Below the pieces are notes generated by a model. It did not search any database. It worked only from the letters and a program-made list of their open reading frames with translations, and had not been told where the DNA came from. Positions 35,137 to 44,737 of a stretch of DNA of 64,000 nucleotides are shown here, one piece after another; within the stretch, counting starts at the first letter, position 1; every line of letters starts with the position of its first letter. Location: the NCBI GenBank assembly GCA_013388855.1, contig JACAEM010000023.1:62001-126000 (forward strand), written 5' to 3'. This DNA is from Chloroflexota bacterium (GTDB lineage Bacteria; Chloroflexota; Anaerolineae; Anaerolineales; Villigracilaceae). The position numbers and the translations under genes are program-made.

Positions 35137-36414
35137 ATGCAAAAGCATATTCACATAAAACCCCGTAAGGTTTTGGCAGTCTTCTTTGTGCTGGCGTTGA
35201 TGATCTCCATGATCCCGTTCGGGAATGGAGCGGTAAGCGCACAGGGACCCCTGACCGATGGGATGGTTTGCACGAATGGACCAAGTTTCACCCTCACAAC
35301 CAATACCGGTTATATCGGCACTCCCGATGGGAATGTCGTGTACATGTGGGGACTTTCGTCCGGGTCTGATCCGTTCCAATACCCTGGACCAGTGTTGTGC
35401 GTCAACCAGGGCGATACGGTCACCATCGTCCTGCACAATACCCTGAACCGCAAGACCTCACTGATCTTCCCAGGGCAGGAAAATGTTCTCGCCAACGGAC
35501 AACCAGACGGACCGGAATTCAGCGGCACCACTCTCGTCTCGCTTGCCAGGACCGCCGCGGCGAATGGCGGCTCCGTCACCTACAGTTTTGTGGCACAGCG
35601 TCCCGGCACCTTCGTTTACCAAAGCGGCACCGAGACCGATATTCAGGTCCCGATGGGCCTATTCGGAGCGCTGGTCGTCCGCCCGGCGGGGCATCCTGAT
35701 TGGCTATACGACAGCCCCAGCACTGCGTTCAATCCGAACCGGGAATACATCTCCCTATTCTCTGAAGTGGACCCCGCGCTCAGCACCGCGATGGAGCGCA
35801 ATCGCCCGTTTAACACCCGCAACTACCATCCCCGTTACTGGTTCATCAACGGACGCGGCCTCCCCGACACCCTCGCGCCGAACAACGCTTCCTGGCTTCC
35901 CAGCCAACCCTATGGCGCGTTGGTCCGCATCACCCCCTATCACCCGACTCTGAATCCGCTTCCCGCGGCGGTACGGTACCTCAGCGTGGGCAGCATCGAC
36001 TACCCCTTCCATCCACATGGCAACAATGTGCGCGTGGTGGGACGGGACGGCAACCTGCTGGAAAGTTCCACGTTCGAGGATTTGGCATACGACAAATACT
36101 CCATCCCGGTCGGACCCGGTCAGGCGTGGGATACCCTCTTCACCTGGCAGGACCCTGAAGCGTACAGTGAAACCAACCCGGTGCCCGTTACCTTCCCGAA
36201 CATCCTGGACCTGTTCTTCGGCACATTCTTCAGCGGCAGCCCCTACCTTGGATCGCAGGGTGAACTTCCGGTTGGAACCACCGTTCAAAATCAATGCGGA
36301 GAGTTCTACCACATCGCCCATAACCATGCCCTGTATCAACTCACCTCATGGGGCGCGGTTATGACAGGCATGGGAACCTACACCCGCATCGATCCGCCGA
36401 CAGGCTGTCCATAA
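35137..36414 (+). CDS. Multicopper oxidase-like protein 2 (other half of the trinuclear ligands, no type 1 Cys)
   Basis: The start has AAGGAG upstream. The 425-residue product has a Sec signal (residues 10-36). Its first cupredoxin domain lacks copper ligands ('GTFVYQSGTETDIQVPMG' where HCH would be). The last domain has 'FHPHGNN' (His 292, 294) and 'HIAHNHALYQ' (His 392, 395, 397), equal in place to the HxH pairs of a C-terminal laccase domain, but with Asn in place of the type 1 Cys. It thus has exactly the pairs that protein 1 lacks. The gene lies 27 bp after protein 1. The two may pair to make one copper site; this is inference. Confidence 0.88.
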   Translation: MQKHIHIKPRKVLAVFFVLALMISMIPFGNGAVSAQGPLTDGMVCTNGPSFTLTTNTGYIGTPDGNVVYMWGLSSGSDPFQYPGPVLCVNQGDTVTIVLHNTLNRKTSLIFPGQENVLANGQPDGPEFSGTTLVSLARTAAANGGSVTYSFVAQRPGTFVYQSGTETDIQVPMGLFGALVVRPAGHPDWLYDSPSTAFNPNREYISLFSEVDPALSTAMERNRPFNTRNYHPRYWFINGRGLPDTLAPNNASWLPSQPYGALVRITPYHPTLNPLPAAVRYLSVGSIDYPFHPHGNNVRVVGRDGNLLESSTFEDLAYDKYSIPVGPGQAWDTLFTWQDPEAYSETNPVPVTFPNILDLFFGTFFSGSPYLGSQGELPVGTTVQNQCGEFYHIAHNHALYQLTSWGAVMTGMGTYTRIDPPTGCP

Positions 36415-36443
36415 TGGGCAAGAAAGCAATGAGGAAAATTCCC

Positions 36444-39400
36444 ATGAAAACAAATACATTGCATACCATGCGGTCGGGATTACTCCTGCTGGGCATGATC
36501 CTTGCAGTGCTGGCTTCCGCTTTCCCTGGGTCTGCCCAGGCTGCGGTATTGCCCGCCTCCACCTGCACGGAGGTCAGCGGCACGCGCACCTGCGACTTGT
36601 GGGCAACGACCGGCACATTGACCTTGCCCGGAAGCGTGACCGTCAATATCTGGGGGTACGCGGCAGACAGCCTCAGCCCGGCGGGACTTCCCGGGCCCAT
36701 GCTGATCGCCAATGCAGGCGAAACCCTGGTTGTCAACCTTCACAACAACCTCGGTGAGACCACCTCGCTTTCCATCCCCGGGCTGTTTGGCACATCAGAC
36801 ACTGTCGGTGTGACAAGCGGCAACACAAAGACATATACCTATTCCGGTCTGCAAGCCGGGACCTACATCTATCAAGCAGGTCCAACCTATAACGGTGAAC
36901 GGCAGGTGGCGATGGGCATGTACGGCGTTTTGATCGTCCGCCCGGCTGGCGCGCCGTTGGAGGCATACGGTCCCGCTTCCGCCTTCAATGATGAAGCGGT
37001 CCTCGTGATGAGCGAGATCGATCCCAATCTGAGCGCTAACCCGTCCACCTTTGACATGCGCGAATATACCCCGCGCTATTTCCTGTTCAACGGCAAGGCG
37101 TACCCCGATACCGACAACATTGACACCATCGCAGGAAACACAATACTTTTGCGCCTCGTCAACGCCGGCATCAAGAGCCGTTCGCTCGGCATGCTGGGGC
37201 TGCGCTATTCGGTCATCTCAATGGATGGCAAGGTTTTCTCGAAGCCCCACTTTGCCTACGCTGAAACACTCGGCGCGGGACAAACCGCGGATGTGCTCGT
37301 GAACATCCCTGTCAGCGCCCCCGCGGACCAGATGTATGCCGTGTTCGATTCGAGCCTGCGCCTGGTCAATAACAGCACCCGCTTCGGCGGCATGTTGACC
37401 TTCATTCATGTGACAGGCACCCCCGGTTCCGGCGACACGACCGGACCGGTCTCCAGCGGGCTTTCACTCTCTCCCAATCCTTCCAATGGATCAAGCCTCG
37501 TCGCTTTCAACGCGACCGTTGACGATTCCTCCACCGGCGGAAGTGTTGTGGATCAGGCCGAATATTTCATCGACACCATCGGAGCCAGCGGCAGCGGAAC
37601 AGCCATGAGTGGCGCGTTCGCCTCGGCAACGGAAGCAGTAACGGCTTCGATTGACCCGAGTTCCCTGTCGTCCGGCAGTCACAACATCTACGTTCATGGT
37701 CATGACGCGGCTGGCAACTGGGGCGCGTTCACATCCATCACGCTGGTGCTGGATAAAGCCGGTCCATCTGTAACGGGCTTGTCGGCAAATCCCAATCCCA
37801 GCGCGGGCGCCTCAAACGTGACAATCACAGGCACCGCCAACGACAGCGCCTCCGGCAATAGCAATGTGACCGACGCCGAGTTCTTCATTGACTCCATCGG
37901 CGCGGATGGTTCAGGCACACCGATGACCCTCAACCAGAATGCGCCCGTCGTTTCGCTTACGACAACGCTTTCCGCCGCAACGATGAGCGGTTTAGCTGAA
38001 GGCTCGCACTGGATTTACATCCACAGCCGTGACGCCTACGGCAACTGGGGCGCATTTGCCTCGCTTGAACTCAAAGTGGACAAGACAGGACCTAGCACCA
38101 GTGCCTTGCAACTGCGACCCAACCCGAATAACGGCGCATTGCCATATGCCCCATCCTTCCAGTCTGTCCGGTTGGACGCGACCTTCTCTGAACCTGGCGC
38201 GGGTCCGACCACATCCAATGTGGTCAACGCCGAATACTTCATCGACACTGTCGGCGCCAACGGGACAGGCATTCTTATCACCCCAAGCGACGGTTCATTC
38301 AACTCCGCCGCCGAGAACGGATATTCCTACATTCCGCTCATCACAGTCAATGCGTTGTCGCAGGGCAATCATGTCATCAGCGTCCACGCCAAGGATTCGG
38401 TTGGGAACTGGGGTCCATTCTCCACGATTACCCTCGTGATCGATAAGACGCCTCCCACCGCCAGCGGAGTGACCCTCACCCCGCCCGCCTCCAACAACAC
38501 GGCGGTGGCTGTGAGCGCCACTGGAGATGACACTGCCACGGGCAATAGCAATATCGCGGCAGGCGAATACTTCATCGACACCCTCGGCGCGGCTGGCACC
38601 GGCGCAGCAATGACCTCCGCTTCGGCGTCGCCAAGCGCGACTATCAATGGCACCATCCCGGCAGGAACCATCTCTGCGTTGACTGCGGGCAACCATACCG
38701 TGTATGTCCGCGCGAAGGACGCGGCTGGCAACTGGAGCGCCGCCGCCAGCGCCACGCTTCTGATCGACCGAACGGCGCCCACCTTTACCGGCATCACCCT
38801 CACCCCCAACGCCATTCCGGTCGGAACCGCCTCCATCACCCTCACAGTGAACGGCGCGACCGACCCGCTAGTCAGCGGATTGGCAAGCGGCGTGGCTGGC
38901 GGTGAATACTGGTTCGGCACGACGAATCCCGCACCGGGAGGCGGTACAGCCTTCAGCGGCTCGAGTGTCAACATTCCCACCAGCTCGCTGACTCCCGGAA
39001 CGTATACGATCCGCGCCCGCATCCGCGATGTAGCTGGCAACTGGAGCACAGGCGCGAACGGAGTCCGCGGCACGACCTTCCGGGTCAGTTACCCAGTCTA
39101 CTTCTCGACCGTCGGAAACAGCAACCCGCCAGGATTAATCGACACAGCCGATGACGCCGACGTCTACCTCTGGAACGGGACAGTCTTCAGCCGCGAGTTC
39201 GACGCCACCGCATTCGGTTTGCCAACTGGCGCCAATGTAGACGGCTTTGACCGGATCGACTCGACCCACTACTATTTCTCTTTTGTCGCAGATACGGTTG
39301 TTCCGAGTCTTGGAACGGTCCAGGATGAAGATATTGTCTATTACGATAATGGAGTCTGGTCGGTGTACTTCGACGGCACCGCGCAAGGCATGACCGCCGC

Positions 39401-39779
39401 CGCACACGACATCGATACCTTCAAAATCGTCGGAGGCATCCTGTACTTCTCGACGGTGGGGAACACCAACCCGCCCGGTGTGGCTGGCACGGCAGATGAT
39501 TCTGACATCTACGCTTGGGACGGCATGTCCTTCAGCCGGGTAGTGGACGTGACCGCACTTGGTCTGCCCGCTACAGCCAATGTCGATGGTCTGTTCTTCG
39601 TCGACGCCACTCACTTCTACGTCTCGTTCGTCGACAATGCGACCGTGCCGGGTCCCGGATCGGTACAAGACGAAGACATTGTGTATTTCAACAACACCGT
39701 CTGGACTCTGTACTTCGACGGCACTGCGCAAGGCTTGACAGCCGCGAATCACGACATTGACGAGTTCGATCTGCCATAG
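36444..39779 (+). CDS. Ligand-less multicopper-oxidase-like protein fused to Ig-like and beta-sheet repeats
   Basis: About 1111 residues. The signal peptide ('SGLLLLGMILAVLASAFPGSAQA') fits an ATG at 36444 with GAGGA upstream; ATG 36414, which overlaps the previous stop, is also possible. Residues about 30-330 form two cupredoxin-like domains clearly related to protein 2, but all copper His and Cys are gone ('GTYIYQAGPTYNGERQVAMGMYG'). Then come four or five repeats of about 105 residues ('AEYFIDTIGA...GNWGAF') and two C-terminal repeats of about 115 residues ('YFSTVGN.NPPG...ANVDG...DEDIVY'). It is probably a structural partner of the two copper-binding proteins, with repeats that hold it to the envelope or to a ligand. 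Confidence 0.85.
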   Translation: MKTNTLHTMRSGLLLLGMILAVLASAFPGSAQAAVLPASTCTEVSGTRTCDLWATTGTLTLPGSVTVNIWGYAADSLSPAGLPGPMLIANAGETLVVNLHNNLGETTSLSIPGLFGTSDTVGVTSGNTKTYTYSGLQAGTYIYQAGPTYNGERQVAMGMYGVLIVRPAGAPLEAYGPASAFNDEAVLVMSEIDPNLSANPSTFDMREYTPRYFLFNGKAYPDTDNIDTIAGNTILLRLVNAGIKSRSLGMLGLRYSVISMDGKVFSKPHFAYAETLGAGQTADVLVNIPVSAPADQMYAVFDSSLRLVNNSTRFGGMLTFIHVTGTPGSGDTTGPVSSGLSLSPNPSNGSSLVAFNATVDDSSTGGSVVDQAEYFIDTIGASGSGTAMSGAFASATEAVTASIDPSSLSSGSHNIYVHGHDAAGNWGAFTSITLVLDKAGPSVTGLSANPNPSAGASNVTITGTANDSASGNSNVTDAEFFIDSIGADGSGTPMTLNQNAPVVSLTTTLSAATMSGLAEGSHWIYIHSRDAYGNWGAFASLELKVDKTGPSTSALQLRPNPNNGALPYAPSFQSVRLDATFSEPGAGPTTSNVVNAEYFIDTVGANGTGILITPSDGSFNSAAENGYSYIPLITVNALSQGNHVISVHAKDSVGNWGPFSTITLVIDKTPPTASGVTLTPPASNNTAVAVSATGDDTATGNSNIAAGEYFIDTLGAAGTGAAMTSASASPSATINGTIPAGTISALTAGNHTVYVRAKDAAGNWSAAASATLLIDRTAPTFTGITLTPNAIPVGTASITLTVNGATDPLVSGLASGVAGGEYWFGTTNPAPGGGTAFSGSSVNIPTSSLTPGTYTIRARIRDVAGNWSTGANGVRGTTFRVSYPVYFSTVGNSNPPGLIDTADDADVYLWNGTVFSREFDATAFGLPTGANVDGFDRIDSTHYYFSFVADTVVPSLGTVQDEDIVYYDNGVWSVYFDGTAQGMTAAAHDIDTFKIVGGILYFSTVGNTNPPGVAGTADDSDIYAWDGMSFSRVVDVTALGLPATANVDGLFFVDATHFYVSFVDNATVPGPGSVQDEDIVYFNNTVWTLYFDGTAQGLTAANHDIDEFDLP

Positions 39780-39796
39780 TTTGAAACAACAAACCT

Positions 39797-39836
39797 TGAC
39801 TGGATGTTCGCGGGTTTCCGCGAACATCCAGTCAAA
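39797..39836 (+). other. Long perfect intergenic hairpin
   Basis: Positions 39797-39814 and 39819-39836 are perfect inverted repeats: an 18-bp stem with a GTTT loop. It lies between the stop at 39779 and the GTG at 39876. No T-run follows, so it is not a typical terminator. It would sequester nothing of the next ribosome site, and may block exonucleases or mark a repeat family. Confidence 0.75.
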
Positions 39837-39875
39837 CCAATTCAAAACTGCTCTACTGCTCTAAGGAGACTTCCT

Positions 39876-40850
39876 GTGAAACCCAAACTACTCATGTGGA
39901 CCGCAATCGCGCTAATGTTGTGCACCGGAATCCTGCACCTCATCGCGGTTCCTGATGAATACAGCGAATCCCCTTATATGGGCTGGCTATTCATTGTTAA
40001 TTTTCTCGGAACGCTTGTCGCAGCGTGGGGGCTGTTGCGCAGTCGGATCATCTGGGGGTGGGGGTTGGGGACCATCATCGTTGCCGGTTCCATCATCGGT
40101 TACCTTCTCAGCCGCACGGTCGGGCTGCCCGGCACGGGAGTGGAGGAATGGGCAGATCTCCAGGGCATCTGGGGACTCGTATCCGGCAAGGCAATAGATC
40201 AATCCTTCAAGGATGTGTGCAGCGCCATCGCACAGGAATCCTTCGGAAGCAATTCCTTTGGATTGATCGGACTCCTGGCAATACTTGTAGAAACCGCGTT
40301 CCTCGGGACGCTTGTTCTTGCCAAGCCGTGGGCCGATCCCGTTATGAAAACCGACCTCCTCGCCTTCAACGCCTCCGCCAAACAAATGCGGCAGAGCCGG
40401 TTCTTCCTCCCTGCCATGATGCTTGCTACGATCTTGATTGGCTTCTTCTCCTATCAGATCGGAGTGCAAAGTGTAAAAGCACACGATTCCGAACACCCGC
40501 TCCCGGAGACCATCATCTCCGCCCAAACCCTGGAGGAAGAATATGGCATCCAGATGTACCTCGTGGCGGTTACCGCCGCGGGCGGCATGGTGGATGTCCG
40601 GTACCGCATTATCGACCCCGACAAGGCGGCAAAGTTGGTCGACCCGGAGGACGGCGGCATCATGCCAATGGTCTATGTGCAGAACGGCGACATCATGCTC
40701 ATGCCCGATATGCACATGCGCAAACAGCAACTCATCGCAGACCGCATGTACTTCACCCTAATTCCCAATACCCGGAACGTTGTTCACCGCGGCACGATTG
40801 TAACCGTTTCGTTCGGAAACGTTGCGCTCGAGCCGATGATTGCCAAATAA
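39876..40850 (+). CDS. Membrane protein with Met/His-rich external tail
   Basis: I choose GTG 39876 because AAGGAGA lies 7-8 nt upstream; an ATG in the hairpin at 39804 has none. The 324-residue product has three N-terminal membrane helices (about residues 5-25, 34-52 and 58-78) and two more (about 120-145 and 175-195). An external C-terminal domain of about 125 residues follows. This tail starts '[11 protein letters not shown]' and contains '[15 protein letters not shown]' (about 270-284), a Met/His cluster of the kind seen in copper-binding proteins. No family is recognised. Between oxidase and protease genes, a role in copper delivery or sensing is possible but unproven. Confidence 0.7.
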   Translation: MKPKLLMWTAIALMLCTGILHLIAVPDEYSESPYMGWLFIVNFLGTLVAAWGLLRSRIIWGWGLGTIIVAGSIIGYLLSRTVGLPGTGVEEWADLQGIWGLVSGKAIDQSFKDVCSAIAQESFGSNSFGLIGLLAILVETAFLGTLVLAKPWADPVMKTDLLAFNASAKQMRQSRFFLPAMMLATILIGFFSYQIGVQSVKAHDSEHPLPETIISAQTLEEEYGIQMYLVAVTAAGGMVDVRYRIIDPDKAAKLVDPEDGGIMPMVYVQNGDIMLMPDMHMRKQQLIADRMYFTLIPNTRNVVHRGTIVTVSFGNVALEPMIAK

Positions 40851-40863
40851 CGTGAACGATCTC

Positions 40864-43197
40864 ATGCGGAGAATCATCGCGCCCTTCCTTGCCCTGTTTT
40901 TACTATGCGGGCTGATGCTCGCGCCCGCCATGACGGCGCGAGCGGGGAGTGATTCAGCCGCGTGGCAGATCCATAATGTCTCCGGAGATAAACTTTCCCC
41001 GCGTCTGCGGGAACAACTCTCCACGCTGGCAGGGGAAGAAACGATCACGGTCATCGTCCGGCTGCGACAGCAGGCAACCCTCCCGCGTGGAAAGAGCCTA
41101 GGGAGCGCGGAGCAGCTTTCCCGTGTGATCGAAGCGCTGTCATCCACCGCCGAACAAACCCAGGCTTCGGTCAGGAATTTCCTTGATCGCCAAAAATCCG
41201 CGGGACAGGTCAAACACTTTACGTCCTTCTGGATCTTCAATGGTTTCTCCGTCACCGCCACATCCGACGCGATACTTGAACTCTCGCTCCAACCGGATGT
41301 GCTATCCATCACGCCGGACGACCTCGACATCATCCCGGTTTCGACGCTCCCCTATTTGAGCAACCCCGGACCCAACCTCACGCTGGTCAATGCACCGGCG
41401 CTATGGAGCCTGGGATATACCGGGCAGGGTGTGGTGGTCGCTTCGATGGACAGCGGCGTGGACCTCTCCCATCCCGACCTTTCCAGCCGCTGGCGCGGCG
41501 GGACGAACAGTTGGTACGATCCATATGGTCAGCATCCGGCCACGCCTACGGACAAGAGTGGTCACGGTACATGGACGATGGGGGTCATGGTCGGCGGCGA
41601 CGCGGGCGGCTCATCCATCGGTGTGGCGCCCGATGCCCAGTGGATCGCGGTCAAGATGTTCAACGACGCAGGAAGTTCCACCGCCACTGCCATCCATCAG
41701 GGATTCCAATGGCTGCTCGATCCTGATGGCAACCCAAACACGAACGATGCTCCAGATGTGATCAACAATTCATGGAGTTTTTCCGCTCCGGGTTGTTATC
41801 TGGATTTTGAACCTGACTTGCAGGCGTTGCGTGCGGCAGGCATTCTGCCCATCTTCGCGGCAGGCAACGGTGGACCGAATGCCGGCACCAGTTACAGCCC
41901 GGCAAACAATCCCTCCGCCTTCGCAGTGGGAGCAATCAACAACAGCAGTTCCATCTACGGTTTGAGCAGCCGCGGTCCCACCACTTGCGGCGGCTCAACA
42001 GGCGTCTTCCCGGAGGTGGTTGCGCCTGGCGTCAACATCAACACGGCCGATCTCGGAGGGTTCTACACGACCGCCTCAGGCACTTCCCTTGCCGCGCCGC
42101 ACGCAGCGGGAGGGCTGGCGCTTTTGCTTTCCGCGTTTCCCAATCTGACTGTCATCGAACAGGAAAACATTCTAATCAACTCCGCCGTGGACCTCGGCGC
42201 GGCAGGGCCCGACAACACCTACGGGAACGGTCGCATCGATTTGCTTGCAGCGTACAACGCATTGATATCGCCAGCCACAGCCACGCCCACTTCGATCTCG
42301 AACACTGTGACCAACACCCCGGTGCCGCCGACAAACACAACCACTCATACGGCAACAAACACAGTCACCAACACCCCCATTCCACCGACAAGCACAGTAA
42401 CGAACACGGCGACCCTGACCTCGACGTTCACATCCACACCCACCAAGACTGCCACTGCGACCAGCACGTTTACGAACACTCCTGTCCTGCCGACAAGCAC
42501 ATTGACCAAGACCGCTACACCGACTCATACGTTCACAAGTACGGCGCTTCCCACGACAACATATACATTCACCAGCACGGCCATCCCGCCAACAGCCACG
42601 ATCCCGCCATCGCCGACTGCAACAAAGTCATCGTCCCAGCGGTCAGTCGTTGTGACGCCTGTCTTTCTCACCACACAAAACGGATCGGCCTCCGGCTCTG
42701 TTTCAAGCCTGGGACTGCTCCAACAAACCGGAACAGACGATAACCCTGACGCGTACGTCACCTTCCAGACGCCAGGCTCCGTATACATCGGATATCGTTC
42801 ATTCCACCTGCCGAACGACGTCCAGCCTTCGCTCATCTCCAGCACGCTGGTGCAAGTCAATTTCAAGGGCCCGTCCTCCGCCACCCAGAAATGGACGTTC
42901 TCCATTTACGACTGGAACAAAAAGATGTGGGTCAAACTGGGTGATTCAACCGGCACTGCCGCGGGTCAATGGAATGGACTGACCTTCCGTATCAGTGCCC
43001 TCTCACGGTACGTGTCACCGGCACGCGAGATCCGGATTCGGTTGCAGTCAAGCAACGCAAACGGCGATGCAAAGCTGGATTATGAGGCATTGCACATCAC
43101 CTACCGCCCGGTGGAGGCAACCGTCGTTTCCGCCGCGCCAACCGTCCCTGCGCGGCGACCCGGCATCCTCTTCACAGGCAGCGCTCCCCCCCGTTGA
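40864..43197 (+). CDS. Secreted subtilisin-like serine protease (S8)
   Basis: About 777 residues. Signal peptide (residues 2-25), inhibitor-I9-like propeptide (about 45-150), then an S8 domain with the full catalytic triad: Asp in '[13 protein letters not shown]' (about 196), His in 'SGHGTWTMG' (about 233) and Ser in '[13 protein letters not shown]' (about 406). A long Thr/Pro/Asn-rich linker (about 475-590) leads to a C-terminal beta domain of about 150 residues. It could mature or trim the other exported proteins of the cluster. The start is unsure: GTG 40852 and TTG 40840 are in frame, and no strong ribosome site marks any of the three. Confidence 0.92.
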   Translation: MRRIIAPFLALFLLCGLMLAPAMTARAGSDSAAWQIHNVSGDKLSPRLREQLSTLAGEETITVIVRLRQQATLPRGKSLGSAEQLSRVIEALSSTAEQTQASVRNFLDRQKSAGQVKHFTSFWIFNGFSVTATSDAILELSLQPDVLSITPDDLDIIPVSTLPYLSNPGPNLTLVNAPALWSLGYTGQGVVVASMDSGVDLSHPDLSSRWRGGTNSWYDPYGQHPATPTDKSGHGTWTMGVMVGGDAGGSSIGVAPDAQWIAVKMFNDAGSSTATAIHQGFQWLLDPDGNPNTNDAPDVINNSWSFSAPGCYLDFEPDLQALRAAGILPIFAAGNGGPNAGTSYSPANNPSAFAVGAINNSSSIYGLSSRGPTTCGGSTGVFPEVVAPGVNINTADLGGFYTTASGTSLAAPHAAGGLALLLSAFPNLTVIEQENILINSAVDLGAAGPDNTYGNGRIDLLAAYNALISPATATPTSISNTVTNTPVPPTNTTTHTATNTVTNTPIPPTSTVTNTATLTSTFTSTPTKTATATSTFTNTPVLPTSTLTKTATPTHTFTSTALPTTTYTFTSTAIPPTATIPPSPTATKSSSQRSVVVTPVFLTTQNGSASGSVSSLGLLQQTGTDDNPDAYVTFQTPGSVYIGYRSFHLPNDVQPSLISSTLVQVNFKGPSSATQKWTFSIYDWNKKMWVKLGDSTGTAAGQWNGLTFRISALSRYVSPAREIRIRLQSSNANGDAKLDYEALHITYRPVEATVVSAAPTVPARRPGILFTGSAPPR

Positions 43198-43233
43198 TCC
43201 ATTCCAATCCTTCCAGGTTGAAAGGGCAAGATC

Positions 43234-44682
43234 ATGAAACGGATGGTTTCCCTCCGAACGATTTTGGTTATCCTGTTTACCATTGGTACGTTATACGCGT
43301 CCCATCCCGCCTCCGCCGCAGCGACCATCGCCGTGACCACCACAACCGACTCCCTTGCAGAGGATGGTTTATGCTCGTTGCGGGAGGCTGTGATCTCGGC
43401 AAACACCGACACGGCGACAGGAAACTGTCCGGCAGGCAACGGCGCGGATGTGATCGTCTTCGACGCCTCCCTGCCGGACCCGGCGGTCTTCTCGCTCACA
43501 TTGACCGGAGCCAATGAAGACTCAGCCGCCACCGGCGACCTCGACCTGACAGGCGCTCTCCACATCCAGGGGGCAGGGACGGAACGGATCGTCATCGATG
43601 GGAATGGCACAGACCGCGTTTTTGACATCCGACCCGGCGCGACGGTCACGATCTCCGGCGTCACCGTTCGGAATGGCAATCCGGGGAGTGGTGCAAATGG
43701 CGGCGGGGTCATCGTTACGGGCGGCACGCCGCGCGCCAAATTAACGCTGCTAAACAGCGTGGTCACGGGGAATACCGCCGTCATCGGAGGCGGCATCCAA
43801 AATGCGGGCAATGGCGCGACCGCCGTCATTCAGGATACACAGGTTGTTTCAAACAGCGCAGTGACATCCGGCGGCGGGATTGCCAACAGCGGCGACCTGA
43901 CCATTCTCAACAGCACACTCGCCCAAAATCAGGCAAGAAGCGGAGGGGGGATCGAGCATTCGGGCTTCTCCTTGAAACTGACCAATGTTACGGTCAGTGG
44001 GAACTCTGTCAGCGACAACGGCGGCGGACTTTACAATCGCGGAGATGCTATCCTGCTGAACGTCACTTTCCACGGCAACACCGCCAGTGGACCGGATACT
44101 GGCGGGAATCTCTTCAACGACAATGCCTCATTGGCAGTCAAGAACTCCATCCTTGCAGCTTCGAACGCAGATGGGAATTGTTTCAACAACGAAGGTACCA
44201 TGGTCTCGCAAGGTAACAACCTTGAAAGTGGAGATACCTGCGGCTTCCATGCAGGGGGTGATCTGATCAATACTGATCCGATGCTGGGTCCCCTGCAAGA
44301 CAACGGCGGCTTTACGCTCACACATGCTCTGCTGGCAGGCAGCCCCGCCATCGACGCGGGGACGAACAACGGTTGTCCGTCCACCGACCAGCGCGGAGTT
44401 TCCCGCCCCGTGGATGGCGAGCTCGACGGGACTTTGACTTGCGACATCGGCGCGTATGAGTTCGACGCCGTCACGAACACGCCAACAGCCTCGCCAACTG
44501 CCCATCCTACCGATTCTCCCACACCCACATTGACTGCGCTCGCCCCAACCGCCACCCATACGCCTACTTCCACGCCGATCACGCCCACTCCCACGCCGCC
44601 AACCACGCCCTGCGCAGGTGCTGTCCTGCCTTTGGTATTCCTGCTTTTGTTCGTCTACCAATCAGGGTTGGCTAAGAAATAG
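43234..44682 (+). CDS. CSLREA-type right-handed beta-helix surface protein
   Basis: The 482-residue product has a signal peptide (residues 8-30) and a CSLREA motif ('DGLCSLREAVISANT', about 44-58). Parallel beta-helix repeats follow (about 95-330, 'GGGI.N.G.LTI.NSTL..N.A'), then a choice-of-anchor end ('AGSPAIDAGTNNGCPSTDQRG...IGAYEF'), a Thr/Pro linker (about 410-455) and a C-terminal hydrophobic helix with 'AKK' (about 460-482) that would hold it in the membrane. It is the last gene of the exported block, closed by a strong terminator 9 bp on. Its ligand, perhaps a polysaccharide, is unknown. Confidence 0.88.
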   Translation: MKRMVSLRTILVILFTIGTLYASHPASAAATIAVTTTTDSLAEDGLCSLREAVISANTDTATGNCPAGNGADVIVFDASLPDPAVFSLTLTGANEDSAATGDLDLTGALHIQGAGTERIVIDGNGTDRVFDIRPGATVTISGVTVRNGNPGSGANGGGVIVTGGTPRAKLTLLNSVVTGNTAVIGGGIQNAGNGATAVIQDTQVVSNSAVTSGGGIANSGDLTILNSTLAQNQARSGGGIEHSGFSLKLTNVTVSGNSVSDNGGGLYNRGDAILLNVTFHGNTASGPDTGGNLFNDNASLAVKNSILAASNADGNCFNNEGTMVSQGNNLESGDTCGFHAGGDLINTDPMLGPLQDNGGFTLTHALLAGSPAIDAGTNNGCPSTDQRGVSRPVDGELDGTLTCDIGAYEFDAVTNTPTASPTAHPTDSPTPTLTALAPTATHTPTSTPITPTPTPPTTPCAGAVLPLVFLLLFVYQSGLAKK

Positions 44683-44690
44683 CATCAAAC

Positions 44691-44721
44691 AAAAACTCCC
44701 CGACAAAATCGGGGAGTTTTT
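44691..44721 (+). terminator. Strong bidirectional intrinsic terminator
   Basis: AAAAACTCCCCGA and TCGGGGAGTTTTT form a perfect 13-bp stem with a 5-nt loop between the convergent beta-helix gene and the L25 gene. Confidence 0.92.
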
Positions 44722-44737
44722 ACTATCGATGAAGGAA

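Noticed and set aside
39804-39875. Longer N-terminus for the membrane protein at 39876, starting at ATG 39804
   Set aside because: This ATG lies in the stem of the 18-bp hairpin and has no ribosome site, while GTG 39876 has AAGGAGA at the right distance.
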